DNA of 64,000 nucleotides from Lachnospiraceae bacterium RM5 (GCA_900110975.1 FOFK01000007.1:1-64000), one strand, 5' to 3'; numbered from the stretch's first letter, positions 43,169 to 53,097 are shown. The notes: generated from the sequence alone by a model not told the origin. Numbers and translations: made by a program.

Positions 43169-45642
43169 TGTTTAAAATGAAAAAGATGATATTAAAAAGG
43201 TTAGTGCGATATATTTTAAGACAGAAAAGTGCATGTTTTTCAATGTTTATCATTGTGGTTTTTGCTGTTATGGCTTATCTGGGAATCAATTATTCTGCAC
43301 TGGCTATGAAAGATAATGCTAAAAGATATTATGATAAAACAAACTTCAGGGATATAGAGGTTGTTTCAACAATGCTTTTATCAGATGAAGATCTTGATAA
43401 AATAGGGGAGACTACAGGTGTAAAAGAAGTTGAGCCTGTATGGTTTACATCTGCAAGCGTTGATATGAAAAAGGAAATAGGTGTTGATGTTGTTTCTCTT
43501 ACAAAGAATATCAATACTGTAGATATAGAAGAAGGACGTATGCCTGAAAATACGGATGAATGCCTTTTAGAAAGAGAAGTTATTGAAGAATTAGGATTAA
43601 AGATTGGTGATACGGTTAATATTAATGAAGATAGATTTCTTGCAAAAAAAAGCTTTAAAATATGTGGTATTGCAAGACATGCAGATCATCCGTGTCTTAA
43701 GCTTCATGTGCCGGGGAACCGTTATGTGATTGTAAAAAAAGAAGCATTTGATTTGGAAAAATTAAATGGGAAATGCATGAAGGCTGTTATCAGGGTTAAA
43801 GGAACTAAAGGGTTAGACAGATTTTCAGATGAATATATAAAAAGATGCAAAAAGGCTTGTTTAAGTCTTAATTATTTGTCAAAACAGCGTATTAAGGAAG
43901 AATATATCTGGGATAATGAAAACCTGGTAGGCTCATTTATAGACAGCGTAAAACTGGATATGAGTAATGTGCGACCATGGCTTGTTTTTGATGCCTGGGG
44001 TTCATCTTCTTATTATGCGATTCGCAGTGCTTATGAAAATGTGGCAGATATGGGAGTGACATTTGCGTTATTATTTGTGATAGTCGGAGCATTGGTAATA
44101 TATTCATCAATAAACCGTATGGTTGAGGAAGATAAAACCTTAATTGGAACTTCTAAGGCCATGGGAGTTAAGAGTTATGAAATTATTATTATATACCTTG
44201 CATCGGCAATAATTCCTGCATTTATTGGTATGTTAACAGGAACACTTTTTGCTTATCATTGTATACAAAGGATATTACTTTCAATATATGGGAATTTCTA
44301 TGTATATGGAAGAGGTATGCTGAAATTCAGATTTTTAATGACGTTCTTTGTTTTTATTATAGGGATGTTAATAGTTATTCTGGCTGCAGCTATCGCATGT
44401 TTTAAACTTCTTAAAGAGCCTGCAGTAAAGTTATTAAATAACAGACTGATGGCTGTTAAACTGCATGAAAAAGTTGGAAAGAATAATAAAAAATCATTCT
44501 TTTCATTACATACCAGAATGATTTTTAGAAATATAATTATTGAAAAAACCAGAATATTAGTGATCGTTGTTTCAATAGCAGGATGCGTCGCACTGCTTGT
44601 AACAGGTTTTACAATAAAAAGGTCTGTTGTTAAATCTCTTGACAGACAGTTTCAGGATGTTGAATTATATGATTTGAGAATAGATATAGCTGATACAGAA
44701 GATAAAAATATAAAAGTGTCAGAAAATATTAAAGCTGTTTTAGATGACATGGATAATAAAAATCTAAGCTATATGGAGGTGTATGATAAAACCGTACTGT
44801 TTACTGCAGGTGGAAGAATGAACGGTGGTGAAATAGTATGTGGGGACTTAGATAAATTAGAAAATTATTTTGCAATGAGAGATTATAAGTCCGGCAGCAA
44901 AATAGAAAAAACCTCCGGTCATGGAGTTTATATAAGTCTTCGGACTTCTGAAACTACGAACCTTAAGAAGGGCGATAATTTTATAATATACGACAGTAAG
45001 ATGATGCCCGTAACCATTAAGGTATTAGGCGTATTTAACAATTATGTAGGTGGTCAGATGATTATGTCAGATGATACATATACAGAGCTTTTTGATGTAG
45101 AGCCGGAAAATAATTGTTTTCTTGTAAAGTGTAATAATAAATATTGTGATAAGATAGATGAGATAATAGAAACTTCCGTGGAAGATAATTCTTTAGTAAA
45201 CCTTACTAAGATGTCAGATAAAAAAGAAGAATATAAAAATTATACTTCGGCCTTAAATATAATTTCCGGATTACTTACGGGTATAGCTGCATTTATGGCA
45301 GGAGGAGTTTTATATAATCTTATTTATCTGCAGTATTATCGAAAAAAACGAAGTCTTGTTGTTATGAGAATAAATGGATTTTCTGTAGGTGAGACAGTAA
45401 AATATGTTCTTAGTGAGTCACTGGTTACTCATATACTTGGAATGATTTTTGGAATTTTTACCGGAGCTTTGCTTGCATACAGAATAATATGTCTGATGGA
45501 AGGAAGACAATTACATATTGTCAGGGATGCAGATCCTCTAAGTTTCCTTTTTTCAATGCTTGTAATGCTTTTATTTTCAACATTTATTCATATAGTAATT
45601 GTTAAAGCTGTGGCAGGACTTAAACCTAATTCATCTGAATAA
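43168..45642 (+). CDS. Large FtsX-type ABC transporter permease
   Basis: An 824-residue permease with two FtsX domains: one N-terminal helix (about 20-40), an extracytoplasmic region, three helices (about 300-425), a second leading helix (about 465-487), another extracytoplasmic region and three final helices. This 1+3+1+3 layout is typical of antimicrobial-peptide or lipoprotein-type exporters. The ATG at 43168 overlaps the stop of the ATPase gene; earlier in-frame starts lack a ribosome site. Confidence 0.87.
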   Translation: MFKMKKMILKRLVRYILRQKSACFSMFIIVVFAVMAYLGINYSALAMKDNAKRYYDKTNFRDIEVVSTMLLSDEDLDKIGETTGVKEVEPVWFTSASVDMKKEIGVDVVSLTKNINTVDIEEGRMPENTDECLLEREVIEELGLKIGDTVNINEDRFLAKKSFKICGIARHADHPCLKLHVPGNRYVIVKKEAFDLEKLNGKCMKAVIRVKGTKGLDRFSDEYIKRCKKACLSLNYLSKQRIKEEYIWDNENLVGSFIDSVKLDMSNVRPWLVFDAWGSSSYYAIRSAYENVADMGVTFALLFVIVGALVIYSSINRMVEEDKTLIGTSKAMGVKSYEIIIIYLASAIIPAFIGMLTGTLFAYHCIQRILLSIYGNFYVYGRGMLKFRFLMTFFVFIIGMLIVILAAAIACFKLLKEPAVKLLNNRLMAVKLHEKVGKNNKKSFFSLHTRMIFRNIIIEKTRILVIVVSIAGCVALLVTGFTIKRSVVKSLDRQFQDVELYDLRIDIADTEDKNIKVSENIKAVLDDMDNKNLSYMEVYDKTVLFTAGGRMNGGEIVCGDLDKLENYFAMRDYKSGSKIEKTSGHGVYISLRTSETTNLKKGDNFIIYDSKMMPVTIKVLGVFNNYVGGQMIMSDDTYTELFDVEPENNCFLVKCNNKYCDKIDEIIETSVEDNSLVNLTKMSDKKEEYKNYTSALNIISGLLTGIAAFMAGGVLYNLIYLQYYRKKRSLVVMRINGFSVGETVKYVLSESLVTHILGMIFGIFTGALLAYRIICLMEGRQLHIVRDADPLSFLFSMLVMLLFSTFIHIVIVKAVAGLKPNSSE

Positions 45643-45659
45643 AAAAGTGAGACGAAAAA

Positions 45660-46424
45660 ATGAGTATTTTTTGGAATGAGAAAAAATATAGGCCGGAAAA
45701 TGATGGCTATGGATTGTTTTCAACTGAATATTTTTTAGTGCTTTTAGGAATTTTAGTTATAGCAATTGTTGCTGTTATAATATTTGGAAAGAAAGATAAA
45801 AAAAGCAAAGAAAAGATTATTAAGATTTTTGCATGGGTGCCCCTTGTTATGGAAATATTAAAATTTATAGTTTTATTTTCACAAGGATGCTATACCTCTA
45901 ATTATTATCCTATTGGCTTTTGTTCATTAGTAGCATATCTTTATCCTATATATGCATATGCAAAAAATGAAAAGATAAAAAGAGCGATGAGATGTGTTAT
46001 CTGTATGGTAATGCTTCCTAGTGGATTTGTCACAATTTTATTTCCTAACTGGATAGGACATTACAGACTGTTATCATATTTTTCGCTTCATAGCTATATA
46101 TGGCATGTGTTAATGATTATTTATCCAATATGGACATGGCAGAAAGATAGGGAAAAGCTTTATTTTATGGATATGGTACGTGGTGATTCTGTTATAGTCA
46201 TACTTGTACCTGTTATAGTTTTAATAAATAAAATTTTTGGTACAAACTATTGGTTTTTATCCGCACCAACAGATAATCACCCCTTTGCGCCTATATATAA
46301 TACAGCAGGGGAAGTGATATACTTTGCAGTATTTATTTTAGCTTTTGCTTTAGTAGCATGTATTTTTGGAATACTTGAAAATATACTTATAATGAGGCTT
46401 TTAAAGGAAGAAGAAAAAATTTGA
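45660..46424 (+). CDS. Membrane protein of the YwaF/TMEM164-like type
   Basis: A 254-residue protein with about seven helices. The pattern of a polar His-containing helix (HYRLLSYFSLHSYIWHVLMIIYPIW) and the LPSGFVTILFPNW and NYWFLSAPTDNHPF segments recall the YwaF/TMEM164 (TIGR02206) family, whose bacterial function is unclear. The ribosome site is weak. It follows the FtsX gene by 17 nt. Confidence 0.6.
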   Translation: MSIFWNEKKYRPENDGYGLFSTEYFLVLLGILVIAIVAVIIFGKKDKKSKEKIIKIFAWVPLVMEILKFIVLFSQGCYTSNYYPIGFCSLVAYLYPIYAYAKNEKIKRAMRCVICMVMLPSGFVTILFPNWIGHYRLLSYFSLHSYIWHVLMIIYPIWTWQKDREKLYFMDMVRGDSVIVILVPVIVLINKIFGTNYWFLSAPTDNHPFAPIYNTAGEVIYFAVFILAFALVACIFGILENILIMRLLKEEEKI

Positions 46425-46588
46425 TGATTTTGATGTGCGTGAATTTTTTGTCCAGCTTGTAGCAGATTTGAATAAGAAAGGTTTTTAAAATTTATAGAAT
46501 AATTTTATAATATTAAGAGAAATATAAGAGAAATCTTTAGAATTCTATGTTATTATATTTTATGTTAATATACGGAGGCTAGTTTGTT

Positions 46589-47644
46589 TTGAAAAATGTA
46601 AAAGAAAATAATAAGATAGAAAAGAAAGTGCTATGGACACTATTTTCTCTTCTTCTGGCTATCTTAACTGTAAGAGCCATTACAAAGATGAATGGTGATA
46701 TGTCCATGGGACATTTAATAAATATAATAAGTGAAGCGCATAAAGGATGGATGCTTCTTGGAGTTTTATCCACAATTTTATTTGTACTTTTGGAGGGCTT
46801 GTCACTTAGGATAATACTTAAAAGTGCTGGATATCCGAGGGGAAGAAAAAAGGGACTTATTTACAGTACATCAGATGTATATTTTTCGGCAATAACACCA
46901 TCTGCTACAGGAGGTCAGCCGGCAAGCGCATTTTTTATGATAAGAGACGGAATACCTGTTGGAATTACGGCAGCAGTACTTATTCTTAACCTTATGATGT
47001 ATACTATTTCCATTGTAATTCTTGGGATTGTATCAATTATAATAAAACCTGAAATATTACGTGGTTTTGGAAAATATTCATTGCCACTTATATATATTGG
47101 ATTTGCTTGTCTTACAATACTTGCAATAATATTTATTCTTATTTTTGTAAATGGTGACAGATTTTTTAGAAGACTTAAAATAATGGTACTCTTCCTTTAT
47201 AAAAAAAGGATAATAAAAAAGCCAAGAAAACCTATGATATGGCTGATGGAAAATGAAAAGGAATATAGCAGTTTTACAGACCTTGTAAGAGGAAATAACA
47301 GGATTGTAGTGCGTGTGCTTATAATCAATATACTTCAAAGAACATCACAGATTTTAGTACCTGTGTTTGTATATTTTGCTTTAGGCGGTAAAAAGAGTCA
47401 TGCACTTATTATTTTTACAAAGCAGTGTCTGATAACCATAGCTTACAATTTTATTCCGATTCCGGGTGCAATGGGGATATCAGATTATCTGATGTTTGAT
47501 GGTTTTTCAAGAATAATGAAAGAACATATGGCATATAATGTTGAACTGATTGCCAGAGGAATTACATTTTATATGTGCGTCGCAATATGCGGTTTAATAA
47601 CGCTGGTTGGGTATATATGTGGAAGTAAAAAAAATGAAAATTAA
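46589..47644 (+). CDS. Flippase-like membrane protein (LPG synthase transmembrane/YbhN family)
   Basis: A 351-residue protein with about eight helices. SDVYFSAITPSATGGQPASAFFMIRDGIPVG is the family signature (S-x-x-PsatGGqP), and FIPIPGAMGISDYLMF recurs near the end. Members are lysylphosphatidylglycerol flippase-like or UPF0104 lipid transport proteins. A TTG at 46589 is used, 9 nt after GGAGG. It begins a cluster with phosphatidylserine synthase, decarboxylase and a PAP2 phosphatase, supporting a phospholipid role. Confidence 0.85.
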   Translation: MKNVKENNKIEKKVLWTLFSLLLAILTVRAITKMNGDMSMGHLINIISEAHKGWMLLGVLSTILFVLLEGLSLRIILKSAGYPRGRKKGLIYSTSDVYFSAITPSATGGQPASAFFMIRDGIPVGITAAVLILNLMMYTISIVILGIVSIIIKPEILRGFGKYSLPLIYIGFACLTILAIIFILIFVNGDRFFRRLKIMVLFLYKKRIIKKPRKPMIWLMENEKEYSSFTDLVRGNNRIVVRVLIINILQRTSQILVPVFVYFALGGKKSHALIIFTKQCLITIAYNFIPIPGAMGISDYLMFDGFSRIMKEHMAYNVELIARGITFYMCVAICGLITLVGYICGSKKNEN

Positions 47645-47666
47645 TTTAGGAGATGGAATAAAAATT

Positions 47667-48308
47667 ATGAAAGAAAGAAAGATAGGATTTTATGATTATA
47701 CGGTTGTACTTACATATCTTGGAATGATTTGTGCATATGTGGGTATTACAAAGGTAATTAATGCATCTTACAGAGATGCTCTGCTTTGTCTTATGCTTGC
47801 AGGTGTATGTGATATGTTTGATGGAGCTGTTGCTTCAACAAAAGAAAGAGGAAAGAGGGAACAAAGATTTGGAATCCAGATTGATTCTTTAAGTGATCTT
47901 ATCAGTTTTGGTGTTCTTCCTGCGCTTTTTGTTTATGGTATATCAGAACATGATATTTATTCAGAAATTGTAGGTGCCATTTTCATTTTATGTGCACTTA
48001 TAAGATTAGCATTTTTTAATGTGTTAGAAGAGGAAAGACAGTCTGAGCATCCTGATGCACCTAAGAGATATCTTGGTGTTCCGGTTACTGTAATTGCAGG
48101 ATTCCTTCCAATCGAATATATAATTTACGATGCAGGAGTATTTAAAAATACAATTTATTTCGTAATTTTCTTATTTATTGTGGCAATAGGATTTATTTCA
48201 CCTGTTGAAATTAAGAAACCCGGACTTGCAGGGAAAATATGTATTGTTATTGTAGGTATTGGTGAACTTATATTTTTACTTTTAGGTACGGGGTTAACTG
48301 TTTTATGA
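47667..48308 (+). CDS. pssA: CDP-diacylglycerol-serine O-phosphatidyltransferase
   Basis: A 213-residue membrane enzyme (about six helices) that makes phosphatidylserine. The CDP-alcohol phosphotransferase motif is present as CDMFDGAVA...FGIQIDSLSD (D-x2-DG-x2-A ... G-x3-D-x3-D). AGGAGATGG lies before the ATG at 47667; an alternative start at 47634 overlaps the end of the flippase-like gene. The gene overlaps the decarboxylase gene by 4 nt. Confidence 0.88.
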   Translation: MKERKIGFYDYTVVLTYLGMICAYVGITKVINASYRDALLCLMLAGVCDMFDGAVASTKERGKREQRFGIQIDSLSDLISFGVLPALFVYGISEHDIYSEIVGAIFILCALIRLAFFNVLEEERQSEHPDAPKRYLGVPVTVIAGFLPIEYIIYDAGVFKNTIYFVIFLFIVAIGFISPVEIKKPGLAGKICIVIVGIGELIFLLLGTGLTVL

Positions 48309-49117
48309 TTAAATTTGATAGTGTAGATTTTCTTTATAATACGCCTGTTGGAAGGGCTTTATTAAAGGTACTTGTAAGAAAAAATGTTTCACGCATTGGT
48401 GGAAAAATTTTGAATTCATCTCCTTCAAAAGTTGCAGTTCCTTATTTTATAAAGAAATATGATATAGATTTATCAGATTGTGAAAAAAATAAATTTAATT
48501 CCTTTAATGATTTTTTTACAAGAAAGAAAAAATATGATATATCCTTTAAAGATGGGAATTTGATTAGTCCATGTGATAGTTTTTTAAGTATATATAAAGT
48601 TAATGGAAAAGAATTTAAAATAAAAAACTGTATGTATACGGTTGACAGATTATTAAGAAGTAAGAAACTTGCGGAAAAATTTAAGGACGGATATGTTTTT
48701 GTTTTCAGATTGGAACCAAGACATTATCACAGATATATATATTTTCAGGATGGGGAGATTTTGAAAGAAAGACGTATAGAGGGAGTGCTTCATAGTGTAA
48801 GACCTGCAGCTTATGAGAATCATAAGGTGTTTGTTGAAAATTCCAGGGAATACGTACTTATGAAAAATGATGATTTGGGATTTTTTGTACAAATGGAGGT
48901 TGGTGCACTTATGGTTGGGAAAATTCATAATCATAAAACCCAGCCTAAGGTAAAAAAAGGACAGGAAAAAGGTTATTTTGAATTTGGTGGCTCAACAATA
49001 ATTGTTTTGTTTGAAAAAGATAAGGTAAAGCCTGCAGATTCAATATCAGATAAATGTGATACGGGATTTGAAATTCCTGTAAAGTTAGGTTCAATAATTG
49101 GCAGCTATACAAAATAA
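48305..49117 (+). CDS. psd: Phosphatidylserine decarboxylase
   Basis: A 270-residue proenzyme that makes phosphatidylethanolamine. It self-cleaves to form a pyruvoyl group; the cleavage motif here is FEFGGSTIIVL (GGST in place of the LGST of E. coli). PRHYHRYIYF carries the conserved His residues. It overlaps pssA by 4 nt, so substrate and product steps are translationally coupled. Confidence 0.92.
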   Translation: MIKFDSVDFLYNTPVGRALLKVLVRKNVSRIGGKILNSSPSKVAVPYFIKKYDIDLSDCEKNKFNSFNDFFTRKKKYDISFKDGNLISPCDSFLSIYKVNGKEFKIKNCMYTVDRLLRSKKLAEKFKDGYVFVFRLEPRHYHRYIYFQDGEILKERRIEGVLHSVRPAAYENHKVFVENSREYVLMKNDDLGFFVQMEVGALMVGKIHNHKTQPKVKKGQEKGYFEFGGSTIIVLFEKDKVKPADSISDKCDTGFEIPVKLGSIIGSYTK

Positions 49118-49129
49118 TGGAGAAAAAGA

Positions 49130-49807
49130 ATGCAAGATGGTTTTAGCATAAGTAAAAAAAGAGAAAAATTTATTCCCGGATATTCCGTTTTTCCACTGCT
49201 TACTTTAATAATAATTAATTTTGCTGTATATAACGGAACCAGATTACTTACAGATGAGATGCATCATTATGATTTTTCTTTAGTTGTTGATAAGCATATT
49301 TCTTTGATGCCGGTATTTGTAGTTCCTTATTTACTTGCATATGTACAGTGGATAGCAGGTTATATACTTATAAGCCGTGTGGGAAAAGATTTTTGTTATC
49401 AGTATATAGGCGGTGAAATATTTGCAAAGGTAATGGTTGGTATTATTTTTGTTTTAATTCCTACAACTATGAGAAGACCTGAAATACTTGTAAATAATTA
49501 TTGGATGAAAATGGTTGATCTGATATATAAAATTGATCCACCTACAAATCTATTTCCGTCAGTACATTGTATGGAAAGCTGGATATGTTTCAGAGCGTGT
49601 TTAAAAATGAAATCCGTCAGAAAAAGTATAAAAATTTTTGTTGGTATATTAACATTTACAATCTTTTTAAGCACTGTATTTATGAAACAGCATGTGGTGG
49701 TAGACATTATTGGTGGAGTTTTAATAGCAGAAGCAGGACTGTTTTTAGGAAGAATTATCTGGAAAAAGAAGCAAACTAATCAAAACATAGAATACAATAA
49801 AATTTGA
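49130..49807 (+). CDS. PAP2-family phosphatase
   Basis: A 225-residue membrane protein with about six helices. The catalytic motifs are present as NLFPSVHCMESW (C2, P-S-x-H) and KQHVVVDIIGG (C3, H with Asp), while the C1 motif (Kx6RP) is weak (TTMRRPE). It probably dephosphorylates a lipid phosphate such as phosphatidylglycerophosphate or undecaprenyl pyrophosphate. It closes the phospholipid cluster. Confidence 0.83.
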   Translation: MQDGFSISKKREKFIPGYSVFPLLTLIIINFAVYNGTRLLTDEMHHYDFSLVVDKHISLMPVFVVPYLLAYVQWIAGYILISRVGKDFCYQYIGGEIFAKVMVGIIFVLIPTTMRRPEILVNNYWMKMVDLIYKIDPPTNLFPSVHCMESWICFRACLKMKSVRKSIKIFVGILTFTIFLSTVFMKQHVVVDIIGGVLIAEAGLFLGRIIWKKKQTNQNIEYNKI

Positions 49808-49844
49808 ATATAAAAATATAAGATAAAAAAGAAGGAGAATTGCA

Positions 49845-50474
49845 ATGAACGAAGTAATGGTTAAAAGAAATGAATTATTGGCAGAAAAAGTTATAGAGGG
49901 TTTGATATCCAGAAATATGACAGGATATTATGCAAAAGATAAAGAAGAAGCATTGAAAATTGCTCTTAATATTATTCCTGAAAAAAGCGTAATTTCAATG
50001 GGTGGTGCCATGAGTGTGCGTGAAATAGGACTTGTGGATGCACTTAAAAATGGTGATTATGATTTTATTGACAGGGATAATTATGAAGATAAAAGACAGG
50101 CAATGTTAAAAGCATATGATGCAGATTTCTTTTTAGCAAGTGCAAATGCAATTACAGATGATGGCGTTATCGTAAATATTGATGGAAATGCCAACCGTGT
50201 ATCTGCAATTGCACAGGGTCCAAAAAAAGTTTTATTTATTGTTGGAATAAATAAGGTCTGCTTTGATATAGACAGTGCAATGAAACGTGCAAGAAATGTT
50301 GCAGCACCAATTAACGCACAAAGATTTGGTTTATCCACACCATGTTCAAAAACAGGAACATGTATGAATTGTAAATCTCCTGATACTATATGCTGTCAGT
50401 TTTTAATTACAAGATTTTCAAGACATGCTGACAGAATACATGTGATTCTTGTAAATGATAATCTGGGATTTTAA
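49845..50474 (+). CDS. LUD-domain protein (LutC-like, DUF162)
   Basis: A 209-residue protein of the lactate-utilisation LUD fold: IPEKSVISMGGAMSVREIGL and FFLASANAITDDGVIVNIDGNANRVSAIAQGP are typical. The C-terminal STPCSKTGTCMNCKSPDTICC is a run of six cysteines likely to bind a metal or cluster, a trait of some single-gene LUD proteins in anaerobes. The substrate is unknown. AAGGAG precedes the ATG. Confidence 0.85.
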   Translation: MNEVMVKRNELLAEKVIEGLISRNMTGYYAKDKEEALKIALNIIPEKSVISMGGAMSVREIGLVDALKNGDYDFIDRDNYEDKRQAMLKAYDADFFLASANAITDDGVIVNIDGNANRVSAIAQGPKKVLFIVGINKVCFDIDSAMKRARNVAAPINAQRFGLSTPCSKTGTCMNCKSPDTICCQFLITRFSRHADRIHVILVNDNLGF

Positions 50475-50558
50475 AGAAAAATTTTATAAATAATAATATG
50501 ACTTTTATTGGGGAAATGGTGGTTTGAAAATGTAAAGGAAAAAGAAGAAGGTGGAAAT

Positions 50559-53000
50559 ATGGCGGGTTCTAAAAAGGATAATCAGGGGTTAGAAACCTTT
50601 TTATCACCTCTTGCGGTGATGGCATTTGCTGTAGGAACAAGTGTAGGCTGGGGGGCATTTGTTGTTACAAGTAATACATATTTAAAACAGGCGGGGCCTT
50701 TAGGAAGCATAATCGGCCTTTTAATTGGTGCGGTTATAATGCTTTTTGTATGCAGTAATTATCATTACATATCAAATAAAAATATTTATAAAGAGGATGT
50801 ATTTACCTACACAAAAAATATATTTGGCTATGACAGGGCATTTTTAATTGCCTGGTTTGTATTTTTATTATATATTTCGATATTCTGGGCGAATGCAACA
50901 GCCATTCCGCTTTTTGCAAGATATCTTATTGGAGACTTCTTTTGCTTCGGACATTTATATACATTATTTGGTTATAAAGTTTTTTTAGGGGAAATATTAT
51001 TAACTATTGCAGTTATCTGGATTACAGCATTTATTTTGATTAATAGCAAAAAATTAGTGTCAAAGGTTATGATTATCCTTATGGCATTGTTTTTGCTAGG
51101 TGTTGTTTGTTGTTTTATAGCAATTCTTGTAAAAAAGCCGGATGACATATCATTATTTTCTCCTTCATTTTCAAAAGGTTCAAATTCTTTTAAGCAAATA
51201 ATTTCCGTTGCATTTATTTCACCATGGGCTTTTATTGGATTTGAAAGCGTTATGCATTCGTCGCAGGAGTTTTCTTTTTCAAAAAATAAGATTTTTAAGA
51301 TTTTAGCCGGTTCCGTGGTTATAACAACACTTCTTTATGTTTTTCTTATTCTTATCTCTGTTGGTGCATATCCCGGAGAGTGTTCAAGCTGGTGGGAATA
51401 TATTAATAATCTTTTTAAGTATGATGGATTAGACGGACTTCCTATATTTTTTACAGCAAAAACTTATCTTGGAAATATTGGAATAGTTTTAATGTTTATT
51501 ACACTATTTTCTCTCGTTGTTACAAGTCTGATTTCAAATACATGGGCGCTTATAAGACTTATGTATGTGGCAGCAAAACAGTCAGTTATCTCAGAAAAAT
51601 ATACAGTTTTAAATAAAAAGAAAGTTCCTGCAAGGGCAGTTATAGCTGTAGCTGTTGTTTCTTCTTTTGTTCCGTTTCTTGGTCGTTCTGCAATTGGATG
51701 GATAGTTGATGTAACCACAATAATAGCCACATTATTATATGGTGTTGTTTCTGTAGCAACAATGAAATGTGCAAAGAAAAATAATGATAAAAAGCATTTT
51801 GTTTTTGGACTTATTGTTCTTCTTTGTATGATTGTTTTTGGAATATCCCAGCTTGCACCAATATTTGATGCAGGTTCTCTTGAAGCAGAAACATATTTGA
51901 TTTTTATCTTGTGGTCATTATTTGGAATGATATTTTTCCACAGGGTAATATCAAAAGATCATGCAAGACATTTTGGAAGAGCAATAATTGTATGGGTTGT
52001 ATTTATTTCATTTATTATTATTCTTGGATTTGTCTGGATGAATAAGATTAAGAACAGGGAAACAAAGAAGGTTATTTTTAATCTTCATGAGTTTCATGAA
52101 AAAGAGATAAATGATGAAATAAATAGTAAGGGAAATGTTGATAAAAATAACAGGGTACATGATATATCAGAAGATGAATATATTGATACACAGATTGACA
52201 GACTTGATAAGGTGGAATTAGTTACAATATCAGTTGTTCTTGGACTTTTTTCCATAGCGGTTTTCGGTCTTATCAGTAATTATTCTTCCATGAGAAAATA
52301 TGAAACCTTACTTGAAAATGAGGTGGCAAAAAAGACGGCGCATATTCTGGAAATGCATAACAATCTTGTTCTTGGAATGGCAACTATGGTTGAAAGCAGG
52401 GATAATTCCACAGGTGGACATATAAAAAGAACCAGTGACCTTGTGAGGATTTTGGTTGAAGAAATAAAGAAGGATGAAGACAGGGAAGAAAGTATTGACA
52501 CTTACATAAAAAATAATGAGAATTTCTATGAGAATGTAATTAAGGCAGCACCAATGCACGACCTTGGAAAGATAGCCGTTGACGATGTGATTCTTCGTAA
52601 ACCTGGAAGATTTACAAATGAAGAATTTGCTATTATGAAAACCCATGCAAAAGAGGGTGAGCGTATTCTTACAGAAATACTTAAGAATACTGATGATGAG
52701 AAATTTAGGGATGTTGCAAAAAACATGGCTCATTTCCATCATGAAAGAGTGGATGGTTCCGGATATCCTGAAAAACTTAAGGATGAGGAGATTCCGTTAG
52801 AAGCAAGAATTATGGCAATTGCTGATGTATACGATGCCCTTGTTTCTAAGCGAGTTTATAAAGAAAAAATGAGTTTTGAACAGGCAGATAAAATCATTTT
52901 AGAGGGAATGGGAACGCAGTTTGATAAGAGACTTGAAAAGTATTATTTAAGTGCCTGTCCTAAATTCGAAGAATATTATTCTTCGCTCCAGGATGAGTGA
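50559..53000 (+). CDS. Fusion of APC-type amino acid permease and HD-GYP domain
   Basis: An 813-residue protein. Residues about 10-520 are an APC-superfamily permease of about 12 helices (VGTSVGWGAFVVTSNTYLKQAGPLGSIIG is the substrate-site helix). A further helix near 565-590 and a coiled linker follow. The last 190 residues form an HD-GYP domain: APMHDLGKIAVDDVILRKPGRFT (HD and metal ligands), HHERVDGSGYP (the GYP motif) and IADVYDALVSKRVY. HD-GYP domains usually hydrolyse cyclic di-GMP. Both parts look intact in one frame. A transporter that senses its substrate and sets second messenger levels is a reasonable hypothesis. AAGGTGG precedes the ATG at 50559. Confidence 0.88.
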   Translation: MAGSKKDNQGLETFLSPLAVMAFAVGTSVGWGAFVVTSNTYLKQAGPLGSIIGLLIGAVIMLFVCSNYHYISNKNIYKEDVFTYTKNIFGYDRAFLIAWFVFLLYISIFWANATAIPLFARYLIGDFFCFGHLYTLFGYKVFLGEILLTIAVIWITAFILINSKKLVSKVMIILMALFLLGVVCCFIAILVKKPDDISLFSPSFSKGSNSFKQIISVAFISPWAFIGFESVMHSSQEFSFSKNKIFKILAGSVVITTLLYVFLILISVGAYPGECSSWWEYINNLFKYDGLDGLPIFFTAKTYLGNIGIVLMFITLFSLVVTSLISNTWALIRLMYVAAKQSVISEKYTVLNKKKVPARAVIAVAVVSSFVPFLGRSAIGWIVDVTTIIATLLYGVVSVATMKCAKKNNDKKHFVFGLIVLLCMIVFGISQLAPIFDAGSLEAETYLIFILWSLFGMIFFHRVISKDHARHFGRAIIVWVVFISFIIILGFVWMNKIKNRETKKVIFNLHEFHEKEINDEINSKGNVDKNNRVHDISEDEYIDTQIDRLDKVELVTISVVLGLFSIAVFGLISNYSSMRKYETLLENEVAKKTAHILEMHNNLVLGMATMVESRDNSTGGHIKRTSDLVRILVEEIKKDEDREESIDTYIKNNENFYENVIKAAPMHDLGKIAVDDVILRKPGRFTNEEFAIMKTHAKEGERILTEILKNTDDEKFRDVAKNMAHFHHERVDGSGYPEKLKDEEIPLEARIMAIADVYDALVSKRVYKEKMSFEQADKIILEGMGTQFDKRLEKYYLSACPKFEEYYSSLQDE

Positions 53001-53017
53001 TTACTGATAGTGTCCCT

Positions 53018-53077
53018 GATGATATTTAAGATGATATTTAAGATAATATTCAATATAATATTTGAGATAATATTCCA
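53018..53077 (+). repeat. Five tandem 12-bp repeats
   Basis: The 12-nt unit GATGATATTTAA is repeated five times without gaps, with drift (GATAATATTCAA, TATAATATTTGA, GATAATATTCCA). It fills most of the gap between the HD-GYP fusion gene and the LytTR gene and ends 20 nt before the latter, over its likely promoter region. LytTR proteins bind spaced direct repeats, so autoregulation is a possibility. Confidence 0.75.
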
Positions 53078-53097
53078 GATAGGAAAAGGTGCAGAAT

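Noticed and set aside
46425-46492. Fragment DDFDVREFFVQLVADLNKKGF after the YwaF-like gene
   Set aside because: It is open for only about 25 codons, lacks a start with a ribosome site and matches no family I recognise; chance or a remnant.
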